64,000 nt of DNA from Nocardioides gansuensis (GCF_003076135.1 NZ_QDGZ01000002.1:124001-188000); one strand, 5' to 3'; shown: positions 18,158 to 26,340, counted from the first letter of the stretch. The notes: generated from the letters alone by a model not told the origin. Numbers and translations are program-made.

Positions 18158-18198
18158 CTCACCCTGACTCGGCCGGCCGAGCAGGACGGCGGCCGTGG

Positions 18199-18204
18199 GA
18201 CCAT
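18199..18204 (+). promoter_or_regulatory. Weak -10-like hexamer before pxpA
   Basis: GACCAT ends 6 bases before the GTG at 18211. It keeps only the A and T of the TAnnnT pattern, so support is weak. Confidence 0.25.
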
Positions 18205-18210
18205 CGGGCC

Positions 18211-18912
18211 GTGCGCAGCGTGGACCTCAACGCGGACCTCGGCGAGGAGGTCACCGACGACACGGGCCTGCTTGCCGTCGTGACCAGCGCGAACGTGGCG
18301 TGCGGCTACCACGCCGGCAACGCCGCGGTGATGCGCGCCGTGTGCGCCGAGGCGGTGGCCCGGCGGGTGACCGTCGGGGCCCAGGTGTCCTACGACGACC
18401 GCGAGCACTTCGGCCGAGTGCCCCGCGACGTCGCACCGGACGTGCTCCGGGAGCAGGTCGCCGACCAGGTGGGCACGTTGCGGGAGATCGCCCGCTCGGA
18501 GGGGACGGACGTCGCCTACCTGAAGCCGCACGGCGCGCTCTACCACCGGGTGGCCTCGGACCCGGAGCAGGCGGCGGCCGTGCTGGCGGGTTCGGGCGAG
18601 CTGCCCGTGCTGGGACTGCCCGGCGCGGTGGTGCTCGACCTGGCCCGCTCGGCCGGCCGGGGCACGCGTCTCGAGGGGTTCCCGGACCGCGCCTACACGG
18701 CCGAGGGCGGGCTGGTGCCGCGCACGCAGCCGGGCGCCGTCCTGACCGACGAGTCGGCCATCGTGCGGCAGGCGCTCGCGCTCGCCACCCGCGTCGACTC
18801 GGTGTGCGTGCACGGGGACTCACCGGACGCAGTGGTCCACGCCCGCGCCGTACGCCGGGCGCTGGAGGCCGCCGGGCATGCGGTCGTGACCTGCTGGTCC
18901 TCCACAGGGTGA
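18211..18912 (+). CDS. pxpA: 5-oxoprolinase subunit A (LamB/YcsF family)
   Basis: PxpA with PxpB and PxpC cleaves 5-oxoproline (pyroglutamate) to glutamate using ATP, repairing a spontaneous glutamine or glutamate damage product. The 233-residue protein begins with the family signature VDLNADLGEE, followed by SANVACGYHAGN and KPHGALYH with metal or substrate-binding His and Asp residues. The GTG at 18211 gives the normal N-terminus. The pxpBC pair lies 391 bases downstream on the same strand, an unusually long gap for this operon. The gene is divergent from the SigB-type sigma factor. Confidence 0.93.
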   Translation: MRSVDLNADLGEEVTDDTGLLAVVTSANVACGYHAGNAAVMRAVCAEAVARRVTVGAQVSYDDREHFGRVPRDVAPDVLREQVADQVGTLREIARSEGTDVAYLKPHGALYHRVASDPEQAAAVLAGSGELPVLGLPGAVVLDLARSAGRGTRLEGFPDRAYTAEGGLVPRTQPGAVLTDESAIVRQALALATRVDSVCVHGDSPDAVVHARAVRRALEAAGHAVVTCWSSTG

Positions 18913-18920
18913 GGCCGGGC

Positions 18921-18981
18921 CTGTGGAGACTGTGACGCGTGCTGTGGAGTGGACCGGAAGATCTGTGGAGCTGCCTGTGGG
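18921..18981 (+). repeat. Helically phased CTGTGGAG repeats
   Basis: CTGTGGAG occurs at 18921, 18942 and 18963, and CTGTGGGA at 18974. Spacings are 21, 21 and 11 bases, whole multiples of about one helical turn. A copy in opposite orientation lies at 18900-18907, at the end of pxpA. Confidence 0.7.
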
Positions 18982-19044
18982 ACCAGGAGAATGTGGCGCG
19001 CACCCCTTGCGCCGCCCGGACGCGGGGGCATAGAACTCTCTTCA

Positions 19045-19066
19045 CCGGCACCGCAAGCGGTGCCGG
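19045..19066. terminator. Perfect 10-bp hairpin with AA loop
   Basis: CCGGCACCGC (19045-19054) pairs with GCGGTGCCGG (19057-19066). It lies about 130 bases after pxpA and may end that transcript. Confidence 0.5.
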
Positions 19067-19188
19067 GGATCGACCAGGAAGCACGATCCGCCCGGCGAGC
19101 TCGCTCGCCGCGTCGGCCCGGTGACGGGGACGACGGGATCGCAGCACCTGGGCGATGGATCGGACGTCACCAAGCCGGTCAAAGCCGA

Positions 19189-19221
19189 GGGGCTCCTGGT
19201 GCTCATACCACCGGGAGCCCC
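19189..19221 (+). terminator. Hairpin upstream of pxpB
   Basis: A 13-pair stem (19189-19201 with 19209-19221, including one T-G pair) closes a 7-base loop and is followed by TCACCCTTT. It is a terminator or attenuator about 80 bases before the pxpB start. Confidence 0.55.
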
Positions 19222-19303
19222 TCACCCTTTCCGCACCATGCTCCCGCGGGACACGCGCGGTCGACCACGCCGTCCACGTGACGAGCCGGTGTTGGATGGG
19301 CCC

Positions 19304-19897
19304 GTGCACATCACCCAGGTCGGCCCCCGTGCCGCCCTCGTCGAGGTGGCCGACGCCGCCGAGGCCCTGTCGCTCGCCGGCTGGGTGCGGGGCCGGGTGG
19401 CGGCCGAGGAGGTCGTGCCGGCAGCGCGCACGGTGCTCCTCGACGGCCTCGGCCCGGGGACCGACCTGGCGGCGCTGCTCGCAGGCTGGTCGCCGGAGGT
19501 GCCGGCGCCGCCGGGTCCGTGGGTGACCGTGCCCGTGGTCTACGACGGCCCCGACCTGGAGGCGGTCGCGGCGCACTGGGGGTGCAGCGCCGGCGACGTG
19601 GTGGTCCGGCACACCGCCCACGTGTTCGTCTCGGCCTTCTGCGGCTTCTCGCCCGGCTTCGCCTACCTGAGCGGCCTGCCGACCGAGCTCGCGGTGCCCC
19701 GGCTGGCGTCCCCGCGGACCCGCGTCGAGGCCGGCTCGGTCGCGCTGGCCGACGCCTGGTGCGGGATCTATCCGACGGCCTCACCGGGCGGCTGGCAGGT
19801 GATCGGGCGCACGGACCTGACCCTGTGGGATCCGACGAGGGAGCAGCCGGCCCTGCTGGCGCCCGGCACGCGCGTGCGCTTCGTGGAGGCGTCGTGA
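19304..19897 (+). CDS. pxpB: 5-oxoprolinase subunit B (KipI family)
   Basis: The 197-residue protein is the KipI/allophanate hydrolase subunit 1 homologue of the 5-oxoprolinase complex. The family signatures FCGFSPGFAYLSGLP and PRTRVEAGSVALA are present. GTG at 19304 is chosen from the family N-terminus (HITQVGPRAALVE); an in-frame GTG at 19292 is possible. It overlaps pxpC in a GTGA, so B and C should be made in equal amounts. The hairpin upstream separates it from pxpA. Confidence 0.9.
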   Translation: MHITQVGPRAALVEVADAAEALSLAGWVRGRVAAEEVVPAARTVLLDGLGPGTDLAALLAGWSPEVPAPPGPWVTVPVVYDGPDLEAVAAHWGCSAGDVVVRHTAHVFVSAFCGFSPGFAYLSGLPTELAVPRLASPRTRVEAGSVALADAWCGIYPTASPGGWQVIGRTDLTLWDPTREQPALLAPGTRVRFVEAS

Positions 19898-20763
19898 CCC
19901 TGGTCGTGCTCGACCCGGGCGCCCTGACGACCGTGCAGGACCGCGGCCGTCGAGGCTGGGCGCACCTGGGCGTCCCGCGGGCGGGCGCGCTCGACGCGGA
20001 CGCAGCGGCCCTGGCCAACCGGCTGGTCGGCAACGAGCCCGACGCCGCGCTGCTCGAGACCACGCTCACCGGCGTGCGGGTGAGGCTCGAGGAGGCGCGC
20101 ACGCTGGCGGTCACCGGCGCGGAGTGCGACGTCGTGGTCGGCGGCCGGTCCTGTGCCTTCGCCGAGCCCGTGTCGGTGCGGGCAGGTGCCGAGGTGCAGA
20201 TAGGGCCGGCACGGCGAGGCGTCAGGTCCTACCTCGCCGTCTCCGGCGGCCTCGCGGTGGCACCCGTCCTCGGGTCTCGCTCCACCGACACGCTCGCCTG
20301 GGTCGGCCCACCCCTCCCGCAGGCCGGCGACAAGCTGCCGCTCGGCCCGGTCGCGGGCCCGCCGCGCGCCGCCGACGTCGTCGTACGGCGTCCCCGAGAG
20401 GCGGTGCTGCGCCTGCACCGCGGGCCCCGGGCCGACTGGGTGACGTCGCAGGCCTGGGACGCGCTCGACGGCGCGGCGTACACCGTCGGTGCGGACTCCA
20501 ACCGGATCGGGCTGCGGCTGGAGGGGCGGGCCGTCGAGCGGGTCGAGCGCGGTGAGCTGGCGAGCGAGGGGGTCGTGCTCGGCGCCGTGCAGCTGCCGCC
20601 GAGCGGCCAGCCGGTCGTGTTCCTGCACGACCACCCGGTCACGGGCGGCTACCCGGTCATCGCGGTGGTGGATCCGGACGACCTCGGCGTGTGCGCCCAG
20701 CTCCGGCCGGGGGAGGAGGTCGCGCTGAGGGCGCTGGGCGACCGCAGGAGGAGCCATGGGTAG
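19894..20763 (+). CDS. pxpC: 5-oxoprolinase subunit C (biotin-dependent carboxyltransferase family)
   Basis: The 289-residue subunit belongs to the KipA/allophanate hydrolase subunit 2 family. It starts with the usual LVVLDPGALTTVQDRGRRGW and contains GVPRAGALD and the LPPSGQPVVFLHDHPVTGGYPVIA block near the C-terminus (quoted as short parts of one region). It partners PxpA and PxpB in ATP-dependent ring opening of 5-oxoproline. Its start overlaps pxpB, and its stop overlaps the DUF2332 gene by 8 bases, so DUF2332 belongs to the same transcript. Confidence 0.92.
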   Translation: MTLVVLDPGALTTVQDRGRRGWAHLGVPRAGALDADAAALANRLVGNEPDAALLETTLTGVRVRLEEARTLAVTGAECDVVVGGRSCAFAEPVSVRAGAEVQIGPARRGVRSYLAVSGGLAVAPVLGSRSTDTLAWVGPPLPQAGDKLPLGPVAGPPRAADVVVRRPREAVLRLHRGPRADWVTSQAWDALDGAAYTVGADSNRIGLRLEGRAVERVERGELASEGVVLGAVQLPPSGQPVVFLHDHPVTGGYPVIAVVDPDDLGVCAQLRPGEEVALRALGDRRRSHG

Positions 20764-21820
20764 GGCCCGCACCCTCGCCCAGGTATACCGACACTTCGGT
20801 GAGGTCGATGCGGCCGGGACCTCGCCGCTGTACGAACGCGTCGCCGTCGCCCTGAGTGAGTCCGACGAGGCTCTGCGCGCCATCGAGGCGGCCCCGGCGC
20901 GCAAGCGGCACCCCACGGTGGTCCTGGCCGCGCTGCACGACCTCGCCCTCGCCGGACGTGCCCCGGCGCTGGCCGCCGCCTATGCCGCGGCGGACGGCGA
21001 CGCTGCCGCTGGCGCGGCGATCGACACGCTGCTGCGCATGACCGACTCGGTCGTCGCCATCGCCGCGCGCCGGCGGACACGGACCGACGTGACCGGACGC
21101 TGCGCCGTGCTCTACCCGGCCGTTGCCGAGGCCGCGCGCCGGGTGGGCGCGGATGCGGTGGGACTGATCGACGTGGGCTGCGGGGCCGGGCTCAACCTCA
21201 ATGTCGATCGCGTCGGCCTCACGTACAGCAACGGACAGTCGCTGGGCGATCCCTCATCCCCCGTGCAGCAGTCCTCGTCGATCGTGGGAGACCGGCCGGT
21301 CCCGGCGGGGGAGATGCCCGCGGTCGCAGCCCGGGTCGGCGTCGACCTCGAGCCGCTCGACGTGACCGATGCGGATGACGCCCGATGGTTGCGCGCCTGC
21401 CAGTGGCCGGACCAGCCGGAACAGGTCGCGAGGCTCGAGGCGGAGATGGCGTTGGCGGCGGTGGACCCCCCTCTGCTGCTGCGAGGCGACGCCGTCGAGG
21501 TGCTGCCCGACGCCTTCGCCCGCGTGCCCGCGGACGCCCTGCCTGTCGTCACCACGACGTGGGCGCTGTCGCACTTCCCGCTCGAGAGCCGCCTGCGCTT
21601 CCTGCACCGCCTCGACGAAGCCGCAGCCGGCCGGGCGGTGGCGTGGGTGTCGGCGGAGGGGGTCGGCGTCGCGCCGGTGATACCGACACTCGGCGATCGC
21701 CGGGCCTCCGGCCACAGCATCATCGGCCTGGCGGTGTTCGACGGGTCGGCCCTGCGAGCCGAGGCCGTCGGCCGCTGCTGGTCGTGGGGTCGCCTGCTGG
21801 CCTGGCTGGCAGATCCCTGA
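20756..21820 (+). CDS. DUF2332 family protein with a methyltransferase-like motif
   Basis: The 354-residue product fits the actinobacterial DUF2332 family. The C-terminal two thirds contain LIDVGCGAGLNLNVDR, which looks like a SAM-binding glycine loop, and VVTTTWALSHFPLESRLRF, similar to the post-motif region of methyltransferases. Enzymatic function is therefore plausible but unproven. The start overlaps the end of pxpC by 8 bases. The stop lies 4 bases from the stop of convergent dinB. Confidence 0.8.
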   Translation: MGRARTLAQVYRHFGEVDAAGTSPLYERVAVALSESDEALRAIEAAPARKRHPTVVLAALHDLALAGRAPALAAAYAAADGDAAAGAAIDTLLRMTDSVVAIAARRRTRTDVTGRCAVLYPAVAEAARRVGADAVGLIDVGCGAGLNLNVDRVGLTYSNGQSLGDPSSPVQQSSSIVGDRPVPAGEMPAVAARVGVDLEPLDVTDADDARWLRACQWPDQPEQVARLEAEMALAAVDPPLLLRGDAVEVLPDAFARVPADALPVVTTTWALSHFPLESRLRFLHRLDEAAAGRAVAWVSAEGVGVAPVIPTLGDRRASGHSIIGLAVFDGSALRAEAVGRCWSWGRLLAWLADP

Positions 21821-21824
21821 CGGG

Positions 21825-23132
21825 TCAGTCCTCCTCGCGCCGCAGGGAGCGGGCCGAGAGTGCCGGGTCGTCCGCCCTGAACGACCGGACGGGCCCGGGC
21901 GGCGTGTCGGCGGTCTCGAAGCGCACCGTGACGACGCCCTTGCCGGAGCCCCAGACCCAGCCCGCCCCCAGCTCGGCGTGCAGCACGTCCATCCCGGGCG
22001 CCCACTGGCCGCGCGAGCGGGGTGCCTCGGGGAGGTCGGGCACGTCGTCCCCCTCCTCCACCTCGCCGAAGAGATCCTCCTGGACCCAGTCGGCGAGCCC
22101 CGAGACGCCGACGCCGAGCAGCCGCACGCCGCCGGAGGTGTCGAGGTCGGCGAGCAGGGCCCGCGCGTGGCGCCCGATCACCGGGCCGCTGTCGGTGGGG
22201 CTGGGCAACGTCGTGGAGCGGCTCAGGGTGGTGAAGTCGTGCAGGCGCACCTTGATGCTCACGGTGCGCCCCGACAGGCCGTGCTTGCGCAGCCGCTCGC
22301 CGACCCCGAGCGCCTGGCGGGTGAGCAGCCCCTCCATCAGCTTGCGGTCGGTCAGGTCGGTGTCGTAGGTCCCCTCCACGCTCACCGACTTGGTCTCCCG
22401 CTCGGCGACCACCGGCCGGTCGTCCTGGGCCCGCGCCAGCTGGAAGAGCGAGTGCCCGTGCGCCCGGCCGACGAGCCGCACCAGCTCGTCCTCCGTCACG
22501 CGCTCGAGCTCCTCGACCGTGTGGATGCCGGCTCGGCGGAGTCGCTCGGCCGTGGCCGGCCCCACGCCCGGGATGACGGTGACCTGCATCGGCCGCAGGA
22601 GCTCGCGCTCGGTGCCCGGGGTGACGACGGTCAGGCCGTCCGGCTTGTCGAGCTCGCTGGCGACCTTGGCGATGAACTTCGAAGTCCCGAGGCCCACGGA
22701 GGCGGTGAGCCCACCGGTCACCTCGCGCACCCGGCCGCGCAGCTCCTCGGCGTACGCCGTGACGGTGGGGACCTCGAGGTCCGGCAGCGTGGCCTGGGCG
22801 AGGTCGACGAAGGCCTCGTCGAGGGACAGCGGCTCGACCAGCGGCGAGACCGAGCGGAGCAGCTCCATCACCCGCGTGCTGGTCTCTCGATAGGCGTCGA
22901 AGCGCCCGCTGAGGAACGCCGCATGCGGGCAGCGGGCGCGGGCCTCGCGGGTGGACATCGCCGACCGGACGCCGTACTGCCGGGCCTCGTACGACGCGGT
23001 GGCGACGACGCCGCGCCCCCCGACCCCGCCGACGACCACCGGCTTGCCGCGCAGCGAGGGCTTGTCGCGCTGCTCCACGGAGGCGAAGAACGCGTCGAGG
23101 TCGAGATGGAGGACCGAGGCGACCGCACGCAT
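21825..23132 (-). CDS. dinB: DNA polymerase IV (Y-family, DinB)
   Basis: This translesion polymerase copies past damaged bases. The 435-residue protein starts with the catalytic VLHLDLDAFFASVEQ and carries PLSLDEAFVDL with the second set of carboxylates, the thumb HhH region VIPGVGPATAERLRRAG and a little-finger domain. The C-terminus is extended by about 70 residues past the little finger and contains QEDLFGEV, which resembles a beta-clamp binding QxxLF-type peptide. The ATG at 23132 is chosen from the family N-terminus; its ribosome site is weak. No LexA-like box is visible upstream. It is divergent from the DUF4192 gene. Confidence 0.94.
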   Translation of the reverse strand: MRAVASVLHLDLDAFFASVEQRDKPSLRGKPVVVGGVGGRGVVATASYEARQYGVRSAMSTREARARCPHAAFLSGRFDAYRETSTRVMELLRSVSPLVEPLSLDEAFVDLAQATLPDLEVPTVTAYAEELRGRVREVTGGLTASVGLGTSKFIAKVASELDKPDGLTVVTPGTERELLRPMQVTVIPGVGPATAERLRRAGIHTVEELERVTEDELVRLVGRAHGHSLFQLARAQDDRPVVAERETKSVSVEGTYDTDLTDRKLMEGLLTRQALGVGERLRKHGLSGRTVSIKVRLHDFTTLSRSTTLPSPTDSGPVIGRHARALLADLDTSGGVRLLGVGVSGLADWVQEDLFGEVEEGDDVPDLPEAPRSRGQWAPGMDVLHAELGAGWVWGSGKGVVTVRFETADTPPGPVRSFRADDPALSARSLRREED

Positions 23133-23187
23133 CAGCGGGAGAGGTCCTCGGGCATGGGCGCATTCTCGCAGGCCAGTTGTCGCCCGA

Positions 23188-23229
23188 CTGGCTGTGGGAA
23201 TCGCGCGTCGGGACCTTTTCCACAGCCAG
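23188..23229. promoter_or_regulatory. 10-base inverted repeat between dinB and DUF4192
   Basis: CTGGCTGTGG (23188-23197) and CCACAGCCAG (23220-23229) are perfect arms with a 22-base spacer that includes TTTT. The position between divergent genes suggests an operator. Confidence 0.5.
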
Positions 23230-23247
23230 CGACTGGACGTGGGTTCG

Positions 23248-23269
23248 GCTGTCCGTGTGCGCGGACAGC
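23248..23269. promoter_or_regulatory. 8-base inverted repeat just upstream of DUF4192
   Basis: GCTGTCCG (23248-23255) and CGGACAGC (23262-23269) flank 6 bases and end 8 bases before the ATG. The right arm overlaps the candidate -10 hexamer, which would suit a repressor. Confidence 0.5.
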
Positions 23270-23271
23270 GT
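23266..23271 (+). promoter_or_regulatory. -10-like hexamer before DUF4192
   Basis: CAGCGT ends 6 bases before the ATG at 23278. There is no Shine-Dalgarno sequence. It matches only the A and T of TAnnnT. Confidence 0.3.
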
Positions 23272-23277
23272 GGCTCC

Positions 23278-24252
23278 ATGACCATCTCACCCACACCACC
23301 AGAGCCCACGCGGCTCCTCGCCCGGACGCCCGAGGACATCGTCGCGTTCGCGCCCGTCGCGCTCGGCTTCACACCCGCCACGTCGGCCGTGATGATCACG
23401 GTCGGCCAGGACCAGACGTTCCACGCACGCGTGGACCTCCCGGACGACGTCGACGGCGCCGAGGAGGTCGTCGATGCGCTGCTCGGCCCGGCCCAGCGCC
23501 ACGAGGTCCGCCAGGTGCTCTTCGTCGTCTACGACGACGACACGGCCGTCGCCGACGAGGTTGCCTGGGCGCTCCACGACGGCTTCACCGCGGCCGGGAT
23601 CGAGGTCGTCGACGTGCTCCGCGTCCACGACGGCCACTGGTTCGCGGTGCTGCCGGGGCGGCCGCGCTCGGCGTACGCGGGGACGCCGTTCGACACCACC
23701 TCGCACCCCTTCGTCGCACAGGCGGTCTACGAGGGCAAGGTGGTGCTCGGGTCCCGCGAGGAGCTGCGCGCCTCCCTCGACCCCGATCCCGGGGCCGTCG
23801 CCGCCACGGAGGCGGCCCTCGCCGGGGCACGACCCCTCAGCCCGGCGCAGGTGCAGCGGCTGGTCCGTCACCACACCGCTGCCGGCACGACCTGCGACCC
23901 GGACGAGCTGGCCCGGCTGGCGGTCTCGCTGCGCGACCCGGCGCTGCGGGACGAGGCGTGGGGGTGGGTCGACCGGGGCTGGGCGCGCGAGCACCTGGCC
24001 TTCTGGCGGGACGCCGTGCGCCGGGTGCCGGAGCACACCATGCCGTCGGTCGCCGCAGTCCTTGCCTTCGCGGCATGGCTGGCGGGGGAGGGGGCGCTCG
24101 CCTGGTGCGCCGTTGACCGGTGCCGGGAGGTGCAGCCCGGCCACTCGCTGGCGCGGCTCGTCGCCGACATGCTGACGTCCGCGGCCCCGCCCCGCATGTG
24201 GGACCAGGTGCGCCCCGGCAGTGGCATCCACCCGACCGAGCCGGCCGCCTGA
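23278..24252 (+). CDS. DUF4192 family protein
   Basis: The 324-residue protein begins with LLARTPEDIVAFAPVALGFTPATSAVMITV, a pattern typical of DUF4192, a family of unknown function confined largely to actinobacteria (pattern described across its first 40 residues). It is predicted soluble, with alternating beta-alpha segments and an Arg- and Trp-rich C-terminal half. Two inverted repeats lie upstream. The next gene begins 39 bases after its stop with its own promoter-like hexamer. Confidence 0.82.
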   Translation: MTISPTPPEPTRLLARTPEDIVAFAPVALGFTPATSAVMITVGQDQTFHARVDLPDDVDGAEEVVDALLGPAQRHEVRQVLFVVYDDDTAVADEVAWALHDGFTAAGIEVVDVLRVHDGHWFAVLPGRPRSAYAGTPFDTTSHPFVAQAVYEGKVVLGSREELRASLDPDPGAVAATEAALAGARPLSPAQVQRLVRHHTAAGTTCDPDELARLAVSLRDPALRDEAWGWVDRGWAREHLAFWRDAVRRVPEHTMPSVAAVLAFAAWLAGEGALAWCAVDRCREVQPGHSLARLVADMLTSAAPPRMWDQVRPGSGIHPTEPAA

Positions 24253-24279
24253 CCATGGCCCGGGCGCCCCGTGCGTGGC

Positions 24280-24285
24280 TAGGGT
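24280..24285 (+). promoter_or_regulatory. -10 hexamer of a probable leaderless promoter (glutamate-cysteine ligase family)
   Basis: TAGGGT ends 6 bases before the ATG at 24292. Confidence 0.55.
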
Positions 24286-24291
24286 GCCGAC

Positions 24292-25761
24292 ATGGGCGAA
24301 GAGGTGGAGCAGCAGGAGTTCTCGCGCGCGGACCGCACGCGCCACCGCGAGAAGGTGCGGCGCTGCCTCGACGTCTTCGCGCGGATGCTGCGCGAGGCCA
24401 GGTTCGACACCGACGACCCGATGACCGGGCTCGAGGTCGAGCTCAACCTCGTCGACGACCAGGGCGACCCGGCGCTGAAGAACGCCGAGGTCCTGGAGGC
24501 GATCGCGGACCCCGACTTCCAGACCGAGCTCGGCCAGTTCAACATCGAGATCAACGTGGCACCCGCCAAGCTCAGGCAGGGCGGGCTCACCACGTTCGAG
24601 GAGAGCCTGCGGCGCTCGCTCAACTCGGCCGAGGAGAAGGCCAGCGAGGTCGGCGCCCACCAGGTGATGATCGGCATCCTGCCGACCCTCGCCGAGGGCC
24701 ACATGTCGGTGGCGTCGCTGAGCTCCAACCCGCGCTACCTGCTGCTCAGCGAGCAGATCCTGGCCGCGCGGGGCGAGGACATCACGATCAACATCTCGGG
24801 CCGCGAGCGGCTCTCGACGACGGCCGACTCGATCGTGCCGGAGGCGGCGTGCACCAGCACGCAGTTCCACGTGCAGACGTCCCCGGACTCGTTCGCGGCC
24901 TACTGGAACGCCTCCCAGGCCATCGCCGGGGTGCAGCTCGCGGTCGCGGCGAACTCGCCGTACCTGCTCGGCAAGCAGCTGTGGCGCGAGACCCGGATCC
25001 CGCTGTTCGAGCAGGCCACCGACACGCGGAGCGAGGAGCTCAAGGCGCAGGGCGTCCGTCCGCGGGTGTGGTTCGGCGAGCGCTGGATCACCTCGGTCTT
25101 CGACCTCTTCGAGGAGAACGTGCGCTACTTCCCGGCGCTCCTGCCGGTCACCGACGACGAGGACCCGCTCGAGGTGCTCGAGAGCGGCGGCACCCCGGAG
25201 CTGCACGAGCTGCGGCTGCACAACGGCACGATCTACCGCTGGAACCGGCCCGTCTACGACATTGCGGGGGGCGTCCCGCACCTCCGCGTGGAGAACCGCC
25301 TCCTGGCTGCGGGCCCGACAGTCGCCGACACCGTCGCCAACGCCGCGTTCTACTTCGGCCTGGTCCGCACCCTGGCCGAGCACGAGCGCCCGCTGTGGTC
25401 CCAGATGTCCTTCCAGGCCGCCGAGGAGAACTTCCACGTCGCCGCGCAGCAGGGCATCGACGCGCAGCTCTACTGGCCGGGCATCGGCCAGGTGCGGGCC
25501 ACCGAGCTGGTGCTGCGCCGGCTGCTCCCGATGGCCCACCAGGGGCTCGAGTCGTGGGGCGTGGAGACTTCCGTGCGGGAGCGCCTCCTGGGGATCATCG
25601 AGCAGCGCTGCCTGCGCGGCACCAACGGTGCCGAGTGGTTCGTCGACCGGATGGCCGAGCGGCACGGCGAGGACGTCTACGACGCGCTGCGCGCGACCCT
25701 GCTGGACTACCGCGAGCGGATGCACACCAACGAGCCGGTGCACACCTGGGGCTCCGACTAG
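24292..25761 (+). CDS. Glutamate-cysteine ligase family protein (GCS2 type)
   Basis: The 489-residue protein belongs to the plant/proteobacterial-type GCS2 ligase family. TGLEVELNLVD (about residue 45) and FNIEINVAP (about 85) contribute metal-binding Glu residues, and the FHVQTSPDSF and NSPYLLGKQLWRETR segments follow. Enzymes of this family couple glutamate to cysteine or other amines with ATP. Actinobacteria use mycothiol as main thiol, so this may serve ergothioneine synthesis (EgtA-like) or another gamma-glutamyl compound; no egtB or egtD is nearby. The stop overlaps the convergent gene in CTAG. Confidence 0.8.
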   Translation: MGEEVEQQEFSRADRTRHREKVRRCLDVFARMLREARFDTDDPMTGLEVELNLVDDQGDPALKNAEVLEAIADPDFQTELGQFNIEINVAPAKLRQGGLTTFEESLRRSLNSAEEKASEVGAHQVMIGILPTLAEGHMSVASLSSNPRYLLLSEQILAARGEDITINISGRERLSTTADSIVPEAACTSTQFHVQTSPDSFAAYWNASQAIAGVQLAVAANSPYLLGKQLWRETRIPLFEQATDTRSEELKAQGVRPRVWFGERWITSVFDLFEENVRYFPALLPVTDDEDPLEVLESGGTPELHELRLHNGTIYRWNRPVYDIAGGVPHLRVENRLLAAGPTVADTVANAAFYFGLVRTLAEHERPLWSQMSFQAAEENFHVAAQQGIDAQLYWPGIGQVRATELVLRRLLPMAHQGLESWGVETSVRERLLGIIEQRCLRGTNGAEWFVDRMAERHGEDVYDALRATLLDYRERMHTNEPVHTWGSD

Positions 25762-26207
25762 CCCGGAGGCCTCCAGCGGCGCAGCCGCCGCCACTCGCGG
25801 CGTACGCCCGAGACCGGATCGACCCATCCGTCGCGGGTGACGACGACGAAGACCGGCGCCAGGCCGGCGTCGGCACACGCCCCGCGCACGGCGGCCGACC
25901 ACGCGGCGTCCGCGTCGTGGAGGTCGAGGCCCCCGCTGCGGGTCAGCCAGGCGTACGGCGTGCCAGCCAGCCGCAGGGCCCGGTCGGCCAGGGCCCGGTG
26001 GAGCAGCCCGGCGGCGATGTCGGTGCGCAGCGCCGCGTCCAGCCGCTGGCCGGGCCCGACGACCCACGTGGGGGAGACCCGGTCCGGCCTGCCGACGTGG
26101 ATGGTGACGGGCGCGTGTCGGCGGCGGGACTCGCTCTCCCGGAACTCCAGCACAGCAGCCCGCAGCACGACATGGGTGTCGCGCGAGATCGGCGCCTGCA
26201 GGCTCAT
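25758..26207 (-). CDS. Uncharacterised protein (149 aa)
   Basis: I do not recognise this family. The ATG at 26207 gives 149 residues, with no signal peptide or membrane helix and a strongly basic C-terminus (RREWRRLRRWRPPG). The middle contains GPGQRLDAALRTDIAAGLLHRAL. The frame could extend upstream to 26348, but that would run through the promoter region of the universal stress protein gene. Codon usage looks like real coding sequence. Only a weak GGGTGG precedes the start. The stop is shared with the ligase gene in CTAG. Confidence 0.55.
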   Translation of the reverse strand: MSLQAPISRDTHVVLRAAVLEFRESESRRRHAPVTIHVGRPDRVSPTWVVGPGQRLDAALRTDIAAGLLHRALADRALRLAGTPYAWLTRSGGLDLHDADAAWSAAVRGACADAGLAPVFVVVTRDGWVDPVSGVRREWRRLRRWRPPG

Positions 26208-26340
26208 GCACACCACCCTGCCCCAGGTGGGTGGCGCGCCGCGCCGTGCCCTCCACAGCCTCCCGGTGGGGAGGCGTATCCGATACGGTGCCGGAGTCCG
26301 GTGTGAATCACCGCACACCACTCGGAAGAAGGAGGCGCCC

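Larger units (their letters stand above)
18913..19303. other. Long gap between pxpA and pxpB
   Basis: These 391 bases contain no credible gene on either strand. They hold four helically phased CTGTGG repeats just after pxpA, a perfect 10-bp hairpin at 19045-19066 and a larger terminator-like hairpin at 19189-19221. The content suggests that pxpBC is regulated or transcribed separately. Confidence 0.6.

Noticed and set aside
18921..18981. DnaA box cluster or origin
   Set aside because: The repeats share TGTGGA with DnaA boxes but lack the rest of the 9-mer, and no dnaA, dnaN or gyrB genes are present. The window is not the origin region.
23287..26256. 989-codon minus-strand open frame across DUF4192 and the ligase
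   Set aside because: It runs antisense through two well-supported genes, and its translation is dominated by Arg, Gly, His and Asp with no recognisable domain.
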